This document shows positions 27,714 through 37,589 of a DNA stretch of 64,000 nucleotides, in pieces. The stretch spans positions 41,655-105,654 of the forward strand of contig JAEUWB010000054.1 in NCBI GenBank assembly GCA_016786595.1. The letters are read 5' to 3'. Position 1 is the stretch's first letter; every line of letters starts with the position of its first letter. Made by a program: the position numbers and the translations under genes. The notes below the pieces were generated by a model. It worked only from the letters and a program-made list of their open reading frames with translations, had not been told where the DNA came from and did no database searches. The stretch is from a bacterium (lineage in GTDB: Bacteria; Bdellovibrionota_C; UBA2361; SZUA-149; JAEUWB01).

Positions 27714-29153
27714 AGTGGCGATCAAATCAAAGTCCTTAACTTCGGTAATTTTCACGCGCACAAACTTCCCCTGTAAATCGCTGAGTTGATTGGCAAACTC
27801 CTCAGGGACGTCATTAATAATTACTTGGCCATCTGTCTCCGGACCTTGCCACTCGGTTCGAGCCGAGAGTAGTAGCTCTGTATCAGGATGAAATCCATCA
27901 ACTAAGACCTTCATTTCTGAGCCAACTAATTTAGCCAGTCGCTGGTCGACCACTTTTTTTTGCGCTGCCATGATTCGTGCGCGGCGCGCCTCTTTGACTT
28001 GATCTGGCACTTGCTCAGGATAAGTAAACGAATCCGCTTCTTCTTCCTGAGAATAAGTAAAAGCTCCGACATGAGTAAAGTGCCCGGCACTGACAAATTC
28101 TTCGAGCATTTCTACATCAGCCTCGGTTTCACCGGGAAAGCCGAGAATAAAAGTTGTCCGTATTGCCAAGTCCGGTGCAGCCTCACGAATACTTTCAATC
28201 AAAGCTCGCGTTCCCTTTTCACCAAGCGGCCGGCGCATACTTTTCAAGACACTATTACTGACATGCTGTAGTGGAATATCTAAATAATTGCAGATTTTTT
28301 GCGAAGCAATAATTTGACGTATTAGTTCTTGATTTGTACCTACCGGGTAAGCATAAAAGAGTCGCACCCAGAAATCGTCCTGACTGATTTGATCGATATT
28401 ACTGAGTAAATCAGCTAGTTCAGATTTAATCCCACGGTTTCCTGGGAAATCCGTGCCATAGGCAGTTAAATCTTGAGCCACAAGATTAAATTCTTTAACT
28501 CCATGATCTAAGAGCAGTTTAAATTCCGATAAAATCGAACTTTGCTGACGTGAACGTAATCCGCCACGGATTTTTGGGATAATGCAAAAAGCGCACGGAC
28601 GATTACAACCTTCAGAAATTTTTATAAAAGCAGAATGTTTGCCTGTAGAAAGAGCACGCGGCATAGTTTCATCATAGAGAAAATATGGCCGGCGCGCCTG
28701 ATCAAAGCATTCCGCTGTAGTCGAACCCTCTTCACCAATCTTCAATAATTCATCGGTTGAAACAAAACGATCAACCTCGGGAATCTCGGCTTGCAATTGT
28801 TGGCGATAACGCTCAACCATACAACCAGCAACAATCAGCTTACGACAGCGGGCTGATTTCTTGTAGGCTGCCATTTCCAAAATTTTATCAATACCTTCTT
28901 CAACGGCGGACTGTAAAAAGGCGCAAGTATTCACAACAATCACATCAGCCTGTTCAGGATTTTCAACTGCGCGATAACCTTGATCGAGCAGCACCCCAAG
29001 CATCACTTCTGAGTCGACTAAGTTCTTGGCGCAACCTAAGGTAACAAACGCAACATTGCCTTGGAATGGTGCAGCTTTCTTGGTGACAGTGCCACTTGGC
29101 TGTGTCTGGTCTGCACTGGAACAAGTTGATTCAGGGTAAATTGGTAAAGGCAT
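27702..29153 (-). CDS. rimO: Ribosomal protein S12 methylthiotransferase
   Basis: Radical-SAM enzyme that adds a methylthio group to an Asp of ribosomal protein S12. In 483 residues: N-terminal UPF0004 domain with three cluster Cys (LGCAKN, NTCAFL, AGCMVERY), radical-SAM motif CNRPCAFC (CxxxCxxC), and a C-terminal TRAM domain. The signature LGCAKNLVDSE separates RimO from MiaB. The first ~30 residues are a Ser/Thr-rich extension not typical of the family, so a later start is possible. It lies 14 nt downstream of lolA; the pair probably shares a transcript. Confidence 0.93.
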   Translation of the reverse strand: MPLPIYPESTCSSADQTQPSGTVTKKAAPFQGNVAFVTLGCAKNLVDSEVMLGVLLDQGYRAVENPEQADVIVVNTCAFLQSAVEEGIDKILEMAAYKKSARCRKLIVAGCMVERYRQQLQAEIPEVDRFVSTDELLKIGEEGSTTAECFDQARRPYFLYDETMPRALSTGKHSAFIKISEGCNRPCAFCIIPKIRGGLRSRQQSSILSEFKLLLDHGVKEFNLVAQDLTAYGTDFPGNRGIKSELADLLSNIDQISQDDFWVRLFYAYPVGTNQELIRQIIASQKICNYLDIPLQHVSNSVLKSMRRPLGEKGTRALIESIREAAPDLAIRTTFILGFPGETEADVEMLEEFVSAGHFTHVGAFTYSQEEEADSFTYPEQVPDQVKEARRARIMAAQKKVVDQRLAKLVGSEMKVLVDGFHPDTELLLSARTEWQGPETDGQVIINDVPEEFANQLSDLQGKFVRVKITEVKDFDLIATLIS

Positions 29154-29167
29154 AAGTTCGGCCGGGG

Positions 29168-29932
29168 CTAAAGATTAGTTTCCTGGATTGGGCGTGTTGC
29201 CGCGACAGGTAGTGCGCTTGCGGTTTTACGACGATCGATCACATCAGTGCCTTTTGGAATTTCAAAAGCAAAGCTTGTCGCAGGAATGTTGTCGTCATGT
29301 TTAATTGTCTCAAGTAAAATATTTGTTTCATTCCCGCCTACATCAATCAGATGCGCACCAAGTGGTGCATAAGTTTTAGCATCAACTACTAAACTGAAAG
29401 CCTGGAACCCTGCATCAGAATTTTTTGCCTTTAGTTGGAGGACTAACCCCTGATCGCTCAGGCAAGCATCGAGAAAGGAAAAGTTCTCGGAAAGTTTGCC
29501 CACGCCAAGGAGAAAGGAAACGGGTAAGTCGGAAGTAAAAGCATTTTTAAAGTCAGCGATTGTGACTTGATTTGCCTTTGGTTCATGGAAATAAAGCAGA
29601 TTGCCATCAGCCACAAAGCGCTGTTCGCGTGGGCTTTGATATTTCCAATCCATGTATCCGGGTTTCTTAAAGCGCACTTCCCCGCGACTTGTTTCTTCTT
29701 CAGCCAGCGATATGAAAGTTGAGACTTGTGTAAATTTCGCAGTTAAGGAATTAAGCCCGCGATAGTTTGCATCGATAGTCTCGATTATATCTGCGGGGAC
29801 TTTTGGCTTTACACCGGGCTGGCAAACAAAAAGTCCCTCAGCGATAGCCAAAGCGGAATTTGCGAAAAAGCCAATCAAGAAAATAGAAAACGCGCGCCAA
29901 GTTTTATTAGTTTTAGTTCTATGCATAGCCAT
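29168..29932 (-). CDS. lolA: Outer-membrane lipoprotein carrier protein LolA
   Basis: Periplasmic shuttle that carries lipoproteins from LolCDE to the outer membrane. 254 residues: signal peptide of about 30, then the LolA half-barrel with YRGLNSLTAKFTQVS, SRGEVRFKKPGYMDWKYQSP, FVADGNLLYFHEP, and the later KGTDVIDRR. A 20-residue tail rich in Ala/Thr is extra. Its presence confirms an outer membrane. It lies upstream of rimO in the same direction; in many Proteobacteria lolA follows ftsK, but here ftsK is 10 kb away. Confidence 0.88.
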   Translation of the reverse strand: MAMHRTKTNKTWRAFSIFLIGFFANSALAIAEGLFVCQPGVKPKVPADIIETIDANYRGLNSLTAKFTQVSTFISLAEEETSRGEVRFKKPGYMDWKYQSPREQRFVADGNLLYFHEPKANQVTIADFKNAFTSDLPVSFLLGVGKLSENFSFLDACLSDQGLVLQLKAKNSDAGFQAFSLVVDAKTYAPLGAHLIDVGGNETNILLETIKHDDNIPATSFAFEIPKGTDVIDRRKTASALPVAATRPIQETNL

Positions 29933-30334
29933 TCTAAGACGAAGTAAAGTGCCATCTCATACTAAAACTAAGCGCTTTTCTCAAGAATATAACCACACAG
30001 ATCGCCGAATTAATCATATATTTGACATCAAAAGTGTCGAAATTGAGCATTTTTCGCATTCTTTGAGAGAATTATCCGTTGCATCCTGCAAAAAAAACTG
30101 TCTTTTAAATTCATTTCTGAGAATAAGTTAGGGCTGTTACACTTAAGTGCGTTACGTTGTCGGGCCTCAGTAAAGTTCCTGCTGTTTTAATTTCCCCACA
30201 ACCCTGAACCTGCCACGATATTCACTTCTAACGGACAGTCTTTTTGCCCAATGCCACGGATAAATTTCTTATCTAAGTATCCAGGATGGAGTTTCAAATT
30301 GTTAAAATTCTAACATTTCATCCCCGCATTCAAT
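29933..30334. other. Long non-coding gap between lolA and the porin gene
   Basis: AT-rich, with an inverted partial Pho-box-like stretch GTTAAAATTCTAACA at 30301-30315. A 60-codon open frame at 29949-30131 lacks a Shine-Dalgarno and is not considered a gene. Confidence 0.4.
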
Positions 30335-30351
30335 TGTTAGAATTTTGTTAG
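30335..30351 (+). promoter_or_regulatory. Candidate Pho box 1 (porin 1)
   Basis: TGTTAGAATTTTGTTAG: two TGTTAG half-sites 11 bp apart, as expected for a PhoB direct-repeat box. It is 157 nt upstream of the phosphate porin ATG. The same 17-mer pattern occurs before pstS and between phoB and porin 2. Confidence 0.65.
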
Positions 30352-30403
30352 CGCTACTTATTGCTGATTCTAAATTGTCTAGTGAGTGCTAGAAACCTTT
30401 CAA

Positions 30404-30461
30404 GGGAAGCCTTTGACTCAGTTCTAGGTTGAGCCAAGATCGGGCTTAATCAGCGCTTCCC
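30404..30461 (+). promoter_or_regulatory. Structured leader of porin 1 mRNA
   Basis: GGGAAGC (30404-30410) pairs with GCTTCCC (30455-30461), and an internal AGCC / GGCT hairpin (about 30432-30446) sits inside. The fold is between the Pho box and the AAAGGAG ribosome-binding site. Confidence 0.35.
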
Positions 30462-30507
30462 CCTAGATTGAATGGTCTCGAGTTAATAACTTAAAAAAGG
30501 AGCCGCT

Positions 30508-31611
30508 ATGCGTAACTCAAAAGCAACTTTATTAGCGACGGCAACTGTACTGGCATTATCCATGTCAGCGCCAAGCCTGAGCTTAGCTGAAGATAAGGTT
30601 TACTATAAAGACGGAACGACATTTGAGCTTGGAGATATGAAGCTCAAAATGAATATTCGTCTACAAGAGCGCTTTGAATATACTGACAACGATGGTGGTG
30701 AAGATACCAATAGCTTCTCTGTCCGCACAGCACGTCTTGAGTTTAAAGGCAGCACTTTAGATAAAAAATTAGATTTTGCAGTTTCCAATGACTTCACAAA
30801 AGCAGAAGGCTTACGCGATGCATTTTTACAGTGGAACCTTGCGGAAGATCTTGGCGTAAAAATGGGGCAATACAAAACGCCACATGGTCGCCAATTTATG
30901 AATTCAAGTACAAAATTGCAGTTCGTCGATCGTTCAGCCGTTTCTAACTTCTTTACTTTCGACCGCAGACAGGGCGCGGGCTTTGTTGGCAAGCATGAAA
31001 TGGGTGGATATCAAGTCGCTGTATTTAACGGTAACTCAACAGGCGAAGGCATAAATAGCGCCGGAGTAGATAGCGATCTACAAGGTTTTATCCAGGCAGA
31101 TGCTAGCTTGATCGGCACATATGACCGCTCATTTGAAGGTGACCCAGTAGACACGCAAGAAGCTGCATTGGGCATTGGCGTAAGCGCGCATTATGGCCAA
31201 GGTGCTAAAACAGCAGAAGATCTAGCTACGGATTTTGATCAATACGGCGTAGCTGGTGACATCGGGTTTCGAAGCAATGGCTTCTCTGCTCAGGGCGAAG
31301 TCTTCTATGATTCATTCGAACCAGAAGGTGGAGATGAACAAGGAAACTTCGGATTCTATGCTCAAGCTGGTTACTTTTTCGTTCCAAAAGAATGGGAGGT
31401 TGCTGGACGGTTCGGCATGATTGATCTTGACGAATGCTCAAGCTCATACTGCGAACAAATGGAATACACAGCTCAAGTTGCACACTACATCAACGGACAC
31501 AATCTTAAGGTCCAAGCTGGAGTAACTTGGATTTCTAGAGAATTTGATGATGGACTTGGAGAAGACACTGATACGCTAAAAGCACAGCTTCAAGTTGCGG
31601 CATATCTCTAA
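30508..31611 (+). CDS. Phosphate-selective porin O/P-like outer-membrane protein (porin 1)
   Basis: Outer-membrane beta-barrel of the OprO/OprP family, used for phosphate or polyphosphate uptake under starvation. 367 residues: signal peptide of about 27 (ends SLA), mature start EDKVYYKDGTTFEL, then alternating amphipathic strands with FSVRTARLEFKG, VKMGQYKTPHGRQFMNSS, and FGFYAQAGYFFVPKEWEVAGRFGMID, ending in aromatic Leu. The typical final strand KAQLQVAAYL fits the BAM signal. The loop between Cys in ECSSSYCEQ may be disulphide-bonded. Strong AAAGGAG ribosome-binding site. Controlled by Pho box 1 and followed by a clear terminator. Confidence 0.87.
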   Translation: MRNSKATLLATATVLALSMSAPSLSLAEDKVYYKDGTTFELGDMKLKMNIRLQERFEYTDNDGGEDTNSFSVRTARLEFKGSTLDKKLDFAVSNDFTKAEGLRDAFLQWNLAEDLGVKMGQYKTPHGRQFMNSSTKLQFVDRSAVSNFFTFDRRQGAGFVGKHEMGGYQVAVFNGNSTGEGINSAGVDSDLQGFIQADASLIGTYDRSFEGDPVDTQEAALGIGVSAHYGQGAKTAEDLATDFDQYGVAGDIGFRSNGFSAQGEVFYDSFEPEGGDEQGNFGFYAQAGYFFVPKEWEVAGRFGMIDLDECSSSYCEQMEYTAQVAHYINGHNLKVQAGVTWISREFDDGLGEDTDTLKAQLQVAAYL

Positions 31612-31634
31612 ACGTTATCCTTTCGCATATAATG

Positions 31635-31676
31635 AACCAGGCTAGTTAACGCGCATCACGCTAGCCTGGTTTTTTA
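31635..31676 (+). terminator. Intrinsic terminator after porin 1
   Basis: Stem AACCAGGCTAG / CTAGCCTGGTT (11 bp, 15-nt loop) followed by TTTTTTATT, 23 nt after the porin stop. Confidence 0.88.
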
Positions 31677-31694
31677 TTGTTGATTTGTGAGAAC

Positions 31695-31840
31695 GGGAGG
31701 TGTTGCAGCGGTCCGAGGTTGAGGCGATTTACTTGGAACGGGAATTGTGAGCAGCGGAGTTTATTGTAATAAATGAGCAGCGCAGCAATCTCCCGTTGCA
31801 AACAAATCGACCAAGATCGGGCCGCTGCAGAGCACCTCCC
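31695..31840. repeat. 146-bp imperfect palindromic element beside phoU
   Basis: Near-continuous inverted repeat. The ends are GGGAGGTG / CACCTCCC, then GCAGCGG / CCGCTGC, GCGATTT / AAATCG, AACGGGA / TCCCGTT, and TTTATT / AATAAA near the centre, about three quarters of positions pairing. It starts just after the porin 1 terminator and ends on the phoU stop codon. The size and shape suggest a small non-autonomous mobile or REPIN-like element, or a large mRNA 3' fold. Confidence 0.6.
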
Positions 31841-32517
31841 TAATGTTTTTTATTATCCCCAGTCCTACGCCAGTGCCTGACGATCTCACCCTCAACCAGG
31901 TAAATCACGTCTTCGGCGATGTTAGTCGTGTGATCAGCAATACGCTCTAGGTTTCTCGAAACAGAAAGATAAAGCATCAGTGTCTCGGCGTTTGCCGGGT
32001 TCTTTTGGATTTCTTGGGCGATTCCTGAGTAAGCACTACGATTAATCGTATCAATTGCATCGTCAGCAGCATGCACTTCGCGCGCCAAAGTCGCATCCAA
32101 TTCGATAAAAGCCTGTAAACTTTTACGTAACATATTGCGAGTTTTGTTGGCCATTTCTTGAAAATCGAAGGGCGAGGAAATGACGGGGACTTGCGCAAGT
32201 GCAATAGCTCTCTCGGCGACATTTTTCGCTAGATCACCAATACGCTCTAAGTCGTTATTAATTTTTAAAACAGCAATAATTAAACGCAAATCTAAGGCAA
32301 CTGGCTGGTGCAAAGCCAATAACTTTAAGCACTCTTCTTCGATGCGCACCTCAATCGAATCAATTTCATTATCAGTTGCTAGCACTTGCTGAGCAAGCTG
32401 TGCCTTGCGGTCTGCGACTGCTTTGACAGCGAAATGCACATTCTCCTCAACTAAAGCGCTTAGACTTAAAAGCTCGCGCTTTACTCGATCTATTTCCGTA
32501 AATAACACCTTAGACAT
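31840..32517 (-). CDS. phoU: Phosphate-transport regulator PhoU
   Basis: Cytoplasmic two-bundle helical protein that relays Pst occupancy to PhoR and prevents excess uptake. In 225 residues it shows the two PhoU repeats, with metal-site patterns DNEIDSIEVRIEEECLKLL and DDAIDTINRSAY, and LRLIIAVLKINNDLERIGDLAKN and LSVSRNLERIADHTTNIAEDVIY, which are diagnostic. It is the last gene of the pst-pho operon, 8 nt from pstB, and its stop codon lies within the edge of a large palindrome. Confidence 0.94.
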   Translation of the reverse strand: MSKVLFTEIDRVKRELLSLSALVEENVHFAVKAVADRKAQLAQQVLATDNEIDSIEVRIEEECLKLLALHQPVALDLRLIIAVLKINNDLERIGDLAKNVAERAIALAQVPVISSPFDFQEMANKTRNMLRKSLQAFIELDATLAREVHAADDAIDTINRSAYSGIAQEIQKNPANAETLMLYLSVSRNLERIADHTTNIAEDVIYLVEGEIVRHWRRTGDNKKH

Positions 32518-32525
32518 GAATTAAA

Positions 32526-33347
32526 TCACCCAAATCGACCAGTTACGTAATCTTCTGTTTGTTTTTCTTTAGGGTTAGTAAAAATCTGCTTAGTTAAGCC
32601 ATGCTCAACCAGCTGCCCTTCATAAAAAAAGGCGGTAAAATACGATACGCGAGCAGCTTGCTGCATGTTATGCGTGACAATAATAATTGTCAGTTCCTTA
32701 CCCAATTCACCAATCAGATCTTCAATTCTTGCTGTTGAACGCGGGTCTAGCGCAGAAGCTGGCTCGTCCATTAATAGAATCTGCGGATTGACTGCAAGTG
32801 CGCGGGCAATACAAAGGCGCTGCTGCTGACCGCCAGAAAGATCTAAGGCGCTATCGTCGAGACGATGCTTAACTTCATTCCACAAATCTGCGCGCTCCAA
32901 GCTGCGCTGCACAATCTCACTTAGCACCGCACGGTCTTTTGTGCCATGCAGCTTTGGGCCGTAAGCAATATTTTCAAAAATACTTTTTGGAAACGGATTA
33001 GAGCGTTGGAACACCATTCCAACTTTCTTACGTAGCGCTATCAGGTCCACACTTGAGCAATAAATGTCTTCGCCAGTTACTCGCACGTCCCCACTGATGC
33101 TGGTGTTGCCGATTAAATCGTTCATGCGATTTAAGCAGCGTAAGAACGTAGACTTTCCACATCCCGATGGACCAATTAGGGCAAGAACTTTTTTCTCGAC
33201 GACATCAAGTGAGATGTTAAATAGAGCTTGAGTTTTTCCGTAGAAAAAATTCAGATCTTTTACCGCAACCGTTGTACTATCGAGAACTTGGGTAATCGGA
33301 CTTATCGGTTCATCATTATAATCAGCTTTCATAACTACGTTTAACAT
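32526..33347 (-). CDS. pstB: Phosphate ABC transporter ATP-binding protein
   Basis: ATPase of the high-affinity phosphate importer. 273 residues with Walker [11 protein letters not shown]-loop [15 protein letters not shown], signature [16 protein letters not shown], Walker [14 protein letters not shown] and the switch His in TITHN-equivalent [10 protein letters not shown] at 33347 places it 4 nt after pstA; an ATG at 33332 is a possible alternative. It works with PstA/PstC at the inner membrane and takes part in Pho signalling through PhoU. Confidence 0.94.
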   Translation of the reverse strand: MLNVVMKADYNDEPISPITQVLDSTTVAVKDLNFFYGKTQALFNISLDVVEKKVLALIGPSGCGKSTFLRCLNRMNDLIGNTSISGDVRVTGEDIYCSSVDLIALRKKVGMVFQRSNPFPKSIFENIAYGPKLHGTKDRAVLSEIVQRSLERADLWNEVKHRLDDSALDLSGGQQQRLCIARALAVNPQILLMDEPASALDPRSTARIEDLIGELGKELTIIIVTHNMQQAARVSYFTAFFYEGQLVEHGLTKQIFTNPKEKQTEDYVTGRFG

Positions 33348-33351
33348 ACAC

Positions 33352-34209
33352 CTATCTCAGCTTCTTCTGAAACCGAGCACGAAGCCAAATAGCAAAGGAG
33401 TTCATACACAACAATACTATTAATAATACAAGGATTCCTGCTGCAGCATTTGCGTGAAAAGCTTCCTGCGGACGTGAGGTCCAGTTGAAGATTTGAATCG
33501 GCAGTGCGGTAAATGCCGAGGTCAAACCGTCCGGCACAAAGGCTACATAAGTCAGCGCACCAAGCGTTACTAGTGGAGCGGTCTCGCCAATCGCACGCGA
33601 CATGGAAAGAATGCAGCCAGTTAAAATCCCCGGTAAAGCAACGGGCAAAACCTGACACCAAATTGTCTGCCACTTGGTTGCACCAAGCGCAAGCGATCCT
33701 TCGCGAATTGATTTTGGCACTGTGCGCAAGGCCTCGCGTGTCGCGATGATAATCACCGGTAGCACTAAGAGTGAAAGCGTTAACGCCCCTGCAATTAAGC
33801 TTCTACCGAGCCCAGCGTAGCGAGCAAAAAGCTGCAGCCCAAGAAGGCCGTAAATAATTGAGGGCACACCTGCTAAATTTGCAATATTTAATTCAATTAA
33901 TCGCGTAAACCAGTTCTTCCCTGCATACTCTTCAAGGTAAATCGCGGCAGAGACACCAACCGGCACAGCAATTGCTGCCGTCAAAATCATCAAATAAAAA
34001 CTCCCTGCCAAGGCTGACAGAATACCCGCTTTCTCAGCAAAACGCGAAGGAAAAGAGCTTAGAAACTTATAGCTCAGTCGCCCGAACCCAGAACTAAGCA
34101 CATCATAGATCAAGGCTAAAAGCACACCAAGGGCCAAGACAATTGCCAGGATCGCAATCAACTTGAAAACAAGCTCTGCAACTGAAATTTTTTGGCCGGA
34201 GAAAATCAT
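33352..34209 (-). CDS. pstA: Phosphate ABC transporter permease PstA
   Basis: 285-residue inner-membrane permease with six predicted helices and the BPD_transp_1 EAA loop in [27 protein letters not shown], followed by GIL. The early helices read [19 protein letters not shown] and [21 protein letters not shown]. It pairs with PstC, 8 nt upstream, and PstB, 4 nt downstream, to form the transmembrane pore for phosphate. Confidence 0.93.
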   Translation of the reverse strand: MIFSGQKISVAELVFKLIAILAIVLALGVLLALIYDVLSSGFGRLSYKFLSSFPSRFAEKAGILSALAGSFYLMILTAAIAVPVGVSAAIYLEEYAGKNWFTRLIELNIANLAGVPSIIYGLLGLQLFARYAGLGRSLIAGALTLSLLVLPVIIIATREALRTVPKSIREGSLALGATKWQTIWCQVLPVALPGILTGCILSMSRAIGETAPLVTLGALTYVAFVPDGLTSAFTALPIQIFNWTSRPQEAFHANAAAGILVLLIVLLCMNSFAIWLRARFQKKLR

Positions 34210-34217
34210 TGTAAAGA

Positions 34218-35102
34218 TTATTGAAAAGACCTTTTGTAGCGCTCGCGCAGCGTAATGCTAATAAAGTTAAGAACTAGTGTGATGATAAAAAGCATCAAGC
34301 CAACTGCAAATATCGTTTGATACTCTAAAGTGCCGTGTGGAGTATCGCCGAGAGAGACTTGCACAATATAAGCTGTCATTGTCTCCATTGAGCGCAGCGG
34401 ATTAAGTGTAAAAATTGGCTCCTGTCCGGCAGCGATAGCAACAATCATCGTCTCGCCAACTGCACGAGAGACTGCAATGATAAATGCTGCAGTAATTCCA
34501 CCGAGCGCTGCAGGCACAAGCACTGAAAAAATCATTTGTAGCTTAGATGCACCAAGCGCATAGGCACCTTCCCGTAAGCTTGCAGGCACAACAAAAAGCG
34601 CATCTTCGCTAAGGGACGCAACCATCGGCAGAATCATAAAACCCATCACAATGCCTGCACCAAGGGCATTAAAGCTAGTCAGCTCTGGAATAAACTTCTG
34701 CAGAAACGGCGTTACTGAGAGCAAGGCAAAATAACCAAAAACAATTGTTGGAATGCCTGCTAAAATTTCAAGCATCGGCTTAAGTGTTTTACGCACACGC
34801 TCAGAAGCAAATTCACTTAAATAAATTGCGATTATCAATCCTAACGGGATTGCTACGGAGAGTGCAATTAATGAGGTGATAATTGTCCCAGAGATTAGCG
34901 GAAGAATACCAAAGTGCTTATCGGCAAAAAGCGGAGTCCATTCAGTATCAGTCAAAAATTCGACAAGGGAGACATGTTGGAAAAACCCCCATGCCTCCGT
35001 TACAAGGATCAGGACAATACCTAGAGTAGTCAAAATTGAAACGCATCCACAAGTTCCAAGACAGAAATGAATGAGTTTCTCTTTAACTACTCTAGTATCC
35101 AA
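34218..35102 (-). CDS. pstC: Phosphate ABC transporter permease PstC
   Basis: 294-residue inner-membrane permease, partner of PstA. It shows the PstC-typical [24 protein letters not shown] in the first periplasmic loop and EAA-loop region [29 protein letters not shown]. The long phosphate-gate segment [30 protein letters not shown] is well kept. It lies 8 nt after pstS in the operon. No internal stop or frameshift. Confidence 0.93.
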   Translation of the reverse strand: MDTRVVKEKLIHFCLGTCGCVSILTTLGIVLILVTEAWGFFQHVSLVEFLTDTEWTPLFADKHFGILPLISGTIITSLIALSVAIPLGLIIAIYLSEFASERVRKTLKPMLEILAGIPTIVFGYFALLSVTPFLQKFIPELTSFNALGAGIVMGFMILPMVASLSEDALFVVPASLREGAYALGASKLQMIFSVLVPAALGGITAAFIIAVSRAVGETMIVAIAAGQEPIFTLNPLRSMETMTAYIVQVSLGDTPHGTLEYQTIFAVGLMLFIITLVLNFISITLRERYKRSFQ

Positions 35103-35110
35103 TGTCGCGT

Positions 35111-36121
35111 TTATCCCTTAGCTGTTTCTTTCGACATAAGCTGTTCAAGGGTCATACCAATGAACGAGCCTTTTTCAAATAAGGAACCAACAACCCGGCC
35201 ATCGAAACGTGAATGTGCCATTTCATAAACCTTAGATTGTAACGGCACGTAGCCGACTTCTTTAGTCAAGCTCTCGCCCTGTTTAATATAGAAGGAAACA
35301 AATTGCTTCACTTCAGGCTTATCAGCCGCTTTTTTGCTGACATAAATAAACAATGGACGCGCTAAAGGTTGATATACTCCCTTCAGTACATTCTCAATCG
35401 TAGGCAATTGCGCGCCTTCGCCATTATTTGGATTTAAGTCATCAATCGATACAGCAGTAAGTTTGCTCTTATTTTCCTGATAATAAGCAACGCCAAAAAA
35501 GCCCAGCGCATTCTTGTCACTCGTTACACCCTGCACTAACACGTTGTCGTCCTCACTGCTGGTATAGTCGCCGCGACTTGCGTCTTCTTTGCCCATTACG
35601 GCTTCAGTAAAGTAGTCATATGTTCCTGAATCAACTCCAGCACCAAAAAGCTTAAGCGGAGTTGCGGGCCAGGCTGGATTAACATCGCTCCACTTCGTGA
35701 TTTTGCCTTGCGCTTCTGGCTCCCACATTTTTTTAAGCTCAGCAGTTGTCATGGTCTTAGCCCAAGTATTGAGCGGGTTGACTACTACTGTCAGCGCATC
35801 ATATGCGATTGGGAGTTCAATATATTCGATTCCATTTTTCTTACAGAGTTCAATTTCAGCTGCCTTAATTGGACGAGAAGCATCGGAAATGTCAGTTTCG
35901 CCAGCGCAGAATTTCTTAAATCCCCCACCAGTTCCAGAGATACCAACTGTTACTTTGACATCTGGATGGGTAGAACCAAACTCTTCAGCTACAGCTTCAG
36001 TAATTGGGTAGACTGTGCTCGAACCGTCAACTTTAATTGTCCCGCTTAGTGTTTCTGCAAATGATGTGCCGGCGACTAAGAACGCTGACAAACCAACTAA
36101 TGCCAATGAATTTCGCTTCAT
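35111..36121 (-). CDS. pstS: Periplasmic phosphate-binding protein PstS
   Basis: High-affinity phosphate-binding component of the Pst importer. 336 residues: signal peptide of about 22 (ends SFA), then [22 protein letters not shown], the characteristic phosphate-binding [22 protein letters not shown], and [16 protein letters not shown]. No lipobox, so it is a soluble periplasmic form. AGGAGA precedes the ATG. A candidate Pho box lies 74 nt upstream, so phosphate starvation via PhoB should induce pstSCAB-phoU. Confidence 0.94.
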   Translation of the reverse strand: MKRNSLALVGLSAFLVAGTSFAETLSGTIKVDGSSTVYPITEAVAEEFGSTHPDVKVTVGISGTGGGFKKFCAGETDISDASRPIKAAEIELCKKNGIEYIELPIAYDALTVVVNPLNTWAKTMTTAELKKMWEPEAQGKITKWSDVNPAWPATPLKLFGAGVDSGTYDYFTEAVMGKEDASRGDYTSSEDDNVLVQGVTSDKNALGFFGVAYYQENKSKLTAVSIDDLNPNNGEGAQLPTIENVLKGVYQPLARPLFIYVSKKAADKPEVKQFVSFYIKQGESLTKEVGYVPLQSKVYEMAHSRFDGRVVGSLFEKGSFIGMTLEQLMSKETAKG

Positions 36122-36194
36122 AGAATATCTCCTAGAAGAAGTTATTAACGCAGCTGTAATACACTTTTAAGTTAGATAAAACGACAGTTGTTAA

Positions 36195-36211
36195 TGTTAG
36201 AATTTGGTTAG
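36195..36211. promoter_or_regulatory. Candidate Pho box 2 (pstS)
   Basis: TGTTAGAATTTGGTTAG on the plus strand, 74-90 nt upstream of the pstS ATG, which is on the minus strand. So the repeat reads away from the gene, unlike at the two porins. A TTGTTAA precedes it, giving a possible third half-site. Confidence 0.6.
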
Positions 36212-36283
36212 GAATTTAACTTAGATTAATTTTAGCATATTACTAACAGGTAATTACCTGCGTTATGCACATGTTAGAGCAGT

Positions 36284-36311
36284 TCACAATTCTATCTAGT
36301 AAATAGTGAAT
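36284..36311. repeat. Short dispersed repeat near the phoR stop
   Basis: CACAATTCTATCTAGTAAATAGTGAA-type sequence starting at 36284-36286. It matches 22297-22322 (end of the double GT2 gene / stop of the anti-sigma gene) at all but two of 26 positions. Confidence 0.5.
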
Positions 36312-36315
36312 TGTT

Positions 36316-37557
36316 CTAGAAGTAGTGCCTGGGCATGTGTATTTTGAAAGTGCTGCCCTTACCAGGAACGCTTTCAACACTTGGGTAGCCGCCATGAACC
36401 TGACAGATATGCTTGACTATTGCCAAACCCAAACCGGTTCCTCCACTTTTTCTGTCTCGAGCCTGATCTACCCGATAAAACCGTTCAAAAATTCGTGGTA
36501 AATGCTTAGATTCGATACCAATTCCATTGTCTTTGACGCTCAGAATAATTTCATCGTCTTCACTAATAGCTAGAAGCTGAATTACCCCCCGTGGGTCGCT
36601 ATAATCGATAGCATTATTGACAAGGTTCACTAGCGCCTGCTCGACTAGCATGCGGTCAGCTTGCAGCATAAGTTCTGGCGGACAAGTCAGCTCAAGCTGA
36701 ATACCCCGTGCCAGTGCTCGATCACGGCAGATCTGTTGCACCGACTGAAAAATATCGTCAATTTTAAACTCTTCAAAATTATGCGCATCGACTTTAGCTT
36801 CGCTCTCAAGACGCGCCAGTGACAAAATGCTCTCGATTAATTTATCGAGTCGATCAGTGTGCCGCGCAATCATTTCTAGAAATTTAAGCGCATCGGCCGG
36901 GTTGCGGTAAGCTCCGTCAAGCAGCGTCTCGACGCTACCCTTGATTGAAGTAATCGGAGTTTTTAATTCATGTGAAACATTCGATACAAATTCCTTACGT
37001 AACTCCTCCAAGCGCTTAAGTCGAGAGATATCATGCAGCACTACGACTGCGCCGCGTTTGCCTGAATTGTCGAGGGCAAGTGGCTGCGCAGACGCTTGCA
37101 CAATAAATTCACGTTCTTGCATCACAAAAACTAACTCTGTTTCCGAAAAACTATTGGACTTAAGCACTGCTCGCACAAAGCGTTCAAGTCCCGCATGGTG
37201 AAAGGCTTCAACAATACTTCTGCCACGGGCATGCATGTCAGTTAAATTTAAAAATCGTGCTGCAGCACTGTTGAGCTTAATAATTCGCTCCTCAGCATCA
37301 ACTGCGATTACACCTTGCTGCATACTACTAAGTAGCGTTTCATATTCCGCACCTCGCAGAGTAAGGTTATGATACGTGCTACTTAAGTTCTTACGCATCT
37401 CCTCGAGTGCATCAATCAAGGGCACTAAAGTCGAGTCGCTGTCTCGAGTAACAGCCACAAAATTAGGACGAAAATCGCCCTTTCCAATTTGCTGAATATA
37501 GCTAATTAATGTCGCAATGACTCGATGTTGAGAACGGCGAAGTAGATCTTTGATCAT
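36316..37557 (-). CDS. phoR: Phosphate-regulon sensor kinase PhoR, apparently without membrane helices
   Basis: Sensor histidine kinase that phosphorylates PhoB when phosphate is low. 413 residues: a HAMP-like start (YIQQIGKGDFRPNF ... VPLIDALEEMRKNL), PAS domain (about 85-190), HisKA with the phospho-acceptor His in SNVSHELKTPITSIKG, and HATPase_c with N, G1 (VKDNGIGI) and G2 (GGTGLGLAIVK) boxes. The N-terminal one or two transmembrane helices usual in PhoR are not seen, and only 32 nt separate it from phoB, so there is no room for a missed extension. It may be soluble and dock on PstB/PhoU. Confidence 0.88.
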   Translation of the reverse strand: MIKDLLRRSQHRVIATLISYIQQIGKGDFRPNFVAVTRDSDSTLVPLIDALEEMRKNLSSTYHNLTLRGAEYETLLSSMQQGVIAVDAEERIIKLNSAAARFLNLTDMHARGRSIVEAFHHAGLERFVRAVLKSNSFSETELVFVMQEREFIVQASAQPLALDNSGKRGAVVVLHDISRLKRLEELRKEFVSNVSHELKTPITSIKGSVETLLDGAYRNPADALKFLEMIARHTDRLDKLIESILSLARLESEAKVDAHNFEEFKIDDIFQSVQQICRDRALARGIQLELTCPPELMLQADRMLVEQALVNLVNNAIDYSDPRGVIQLLAISEDDEIILSVKDNGIGIESKHLPRIFERFYRVDQARDRKSGGTGLGLAIVKHICQVHGGYPSVESVPGKGSTFKIHMPRHYF

Positions 37558-37589
37558 CAGCTTATTGCTACGCCAAAAGGTGAAACGCT

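Noticed and set aside
29949..30131. 60-codon open frame upstream of porin 1
   Set aside because: No ribosome-binding site, no recognisable protein pattern, and it lies in an AT-rich regulatory region.
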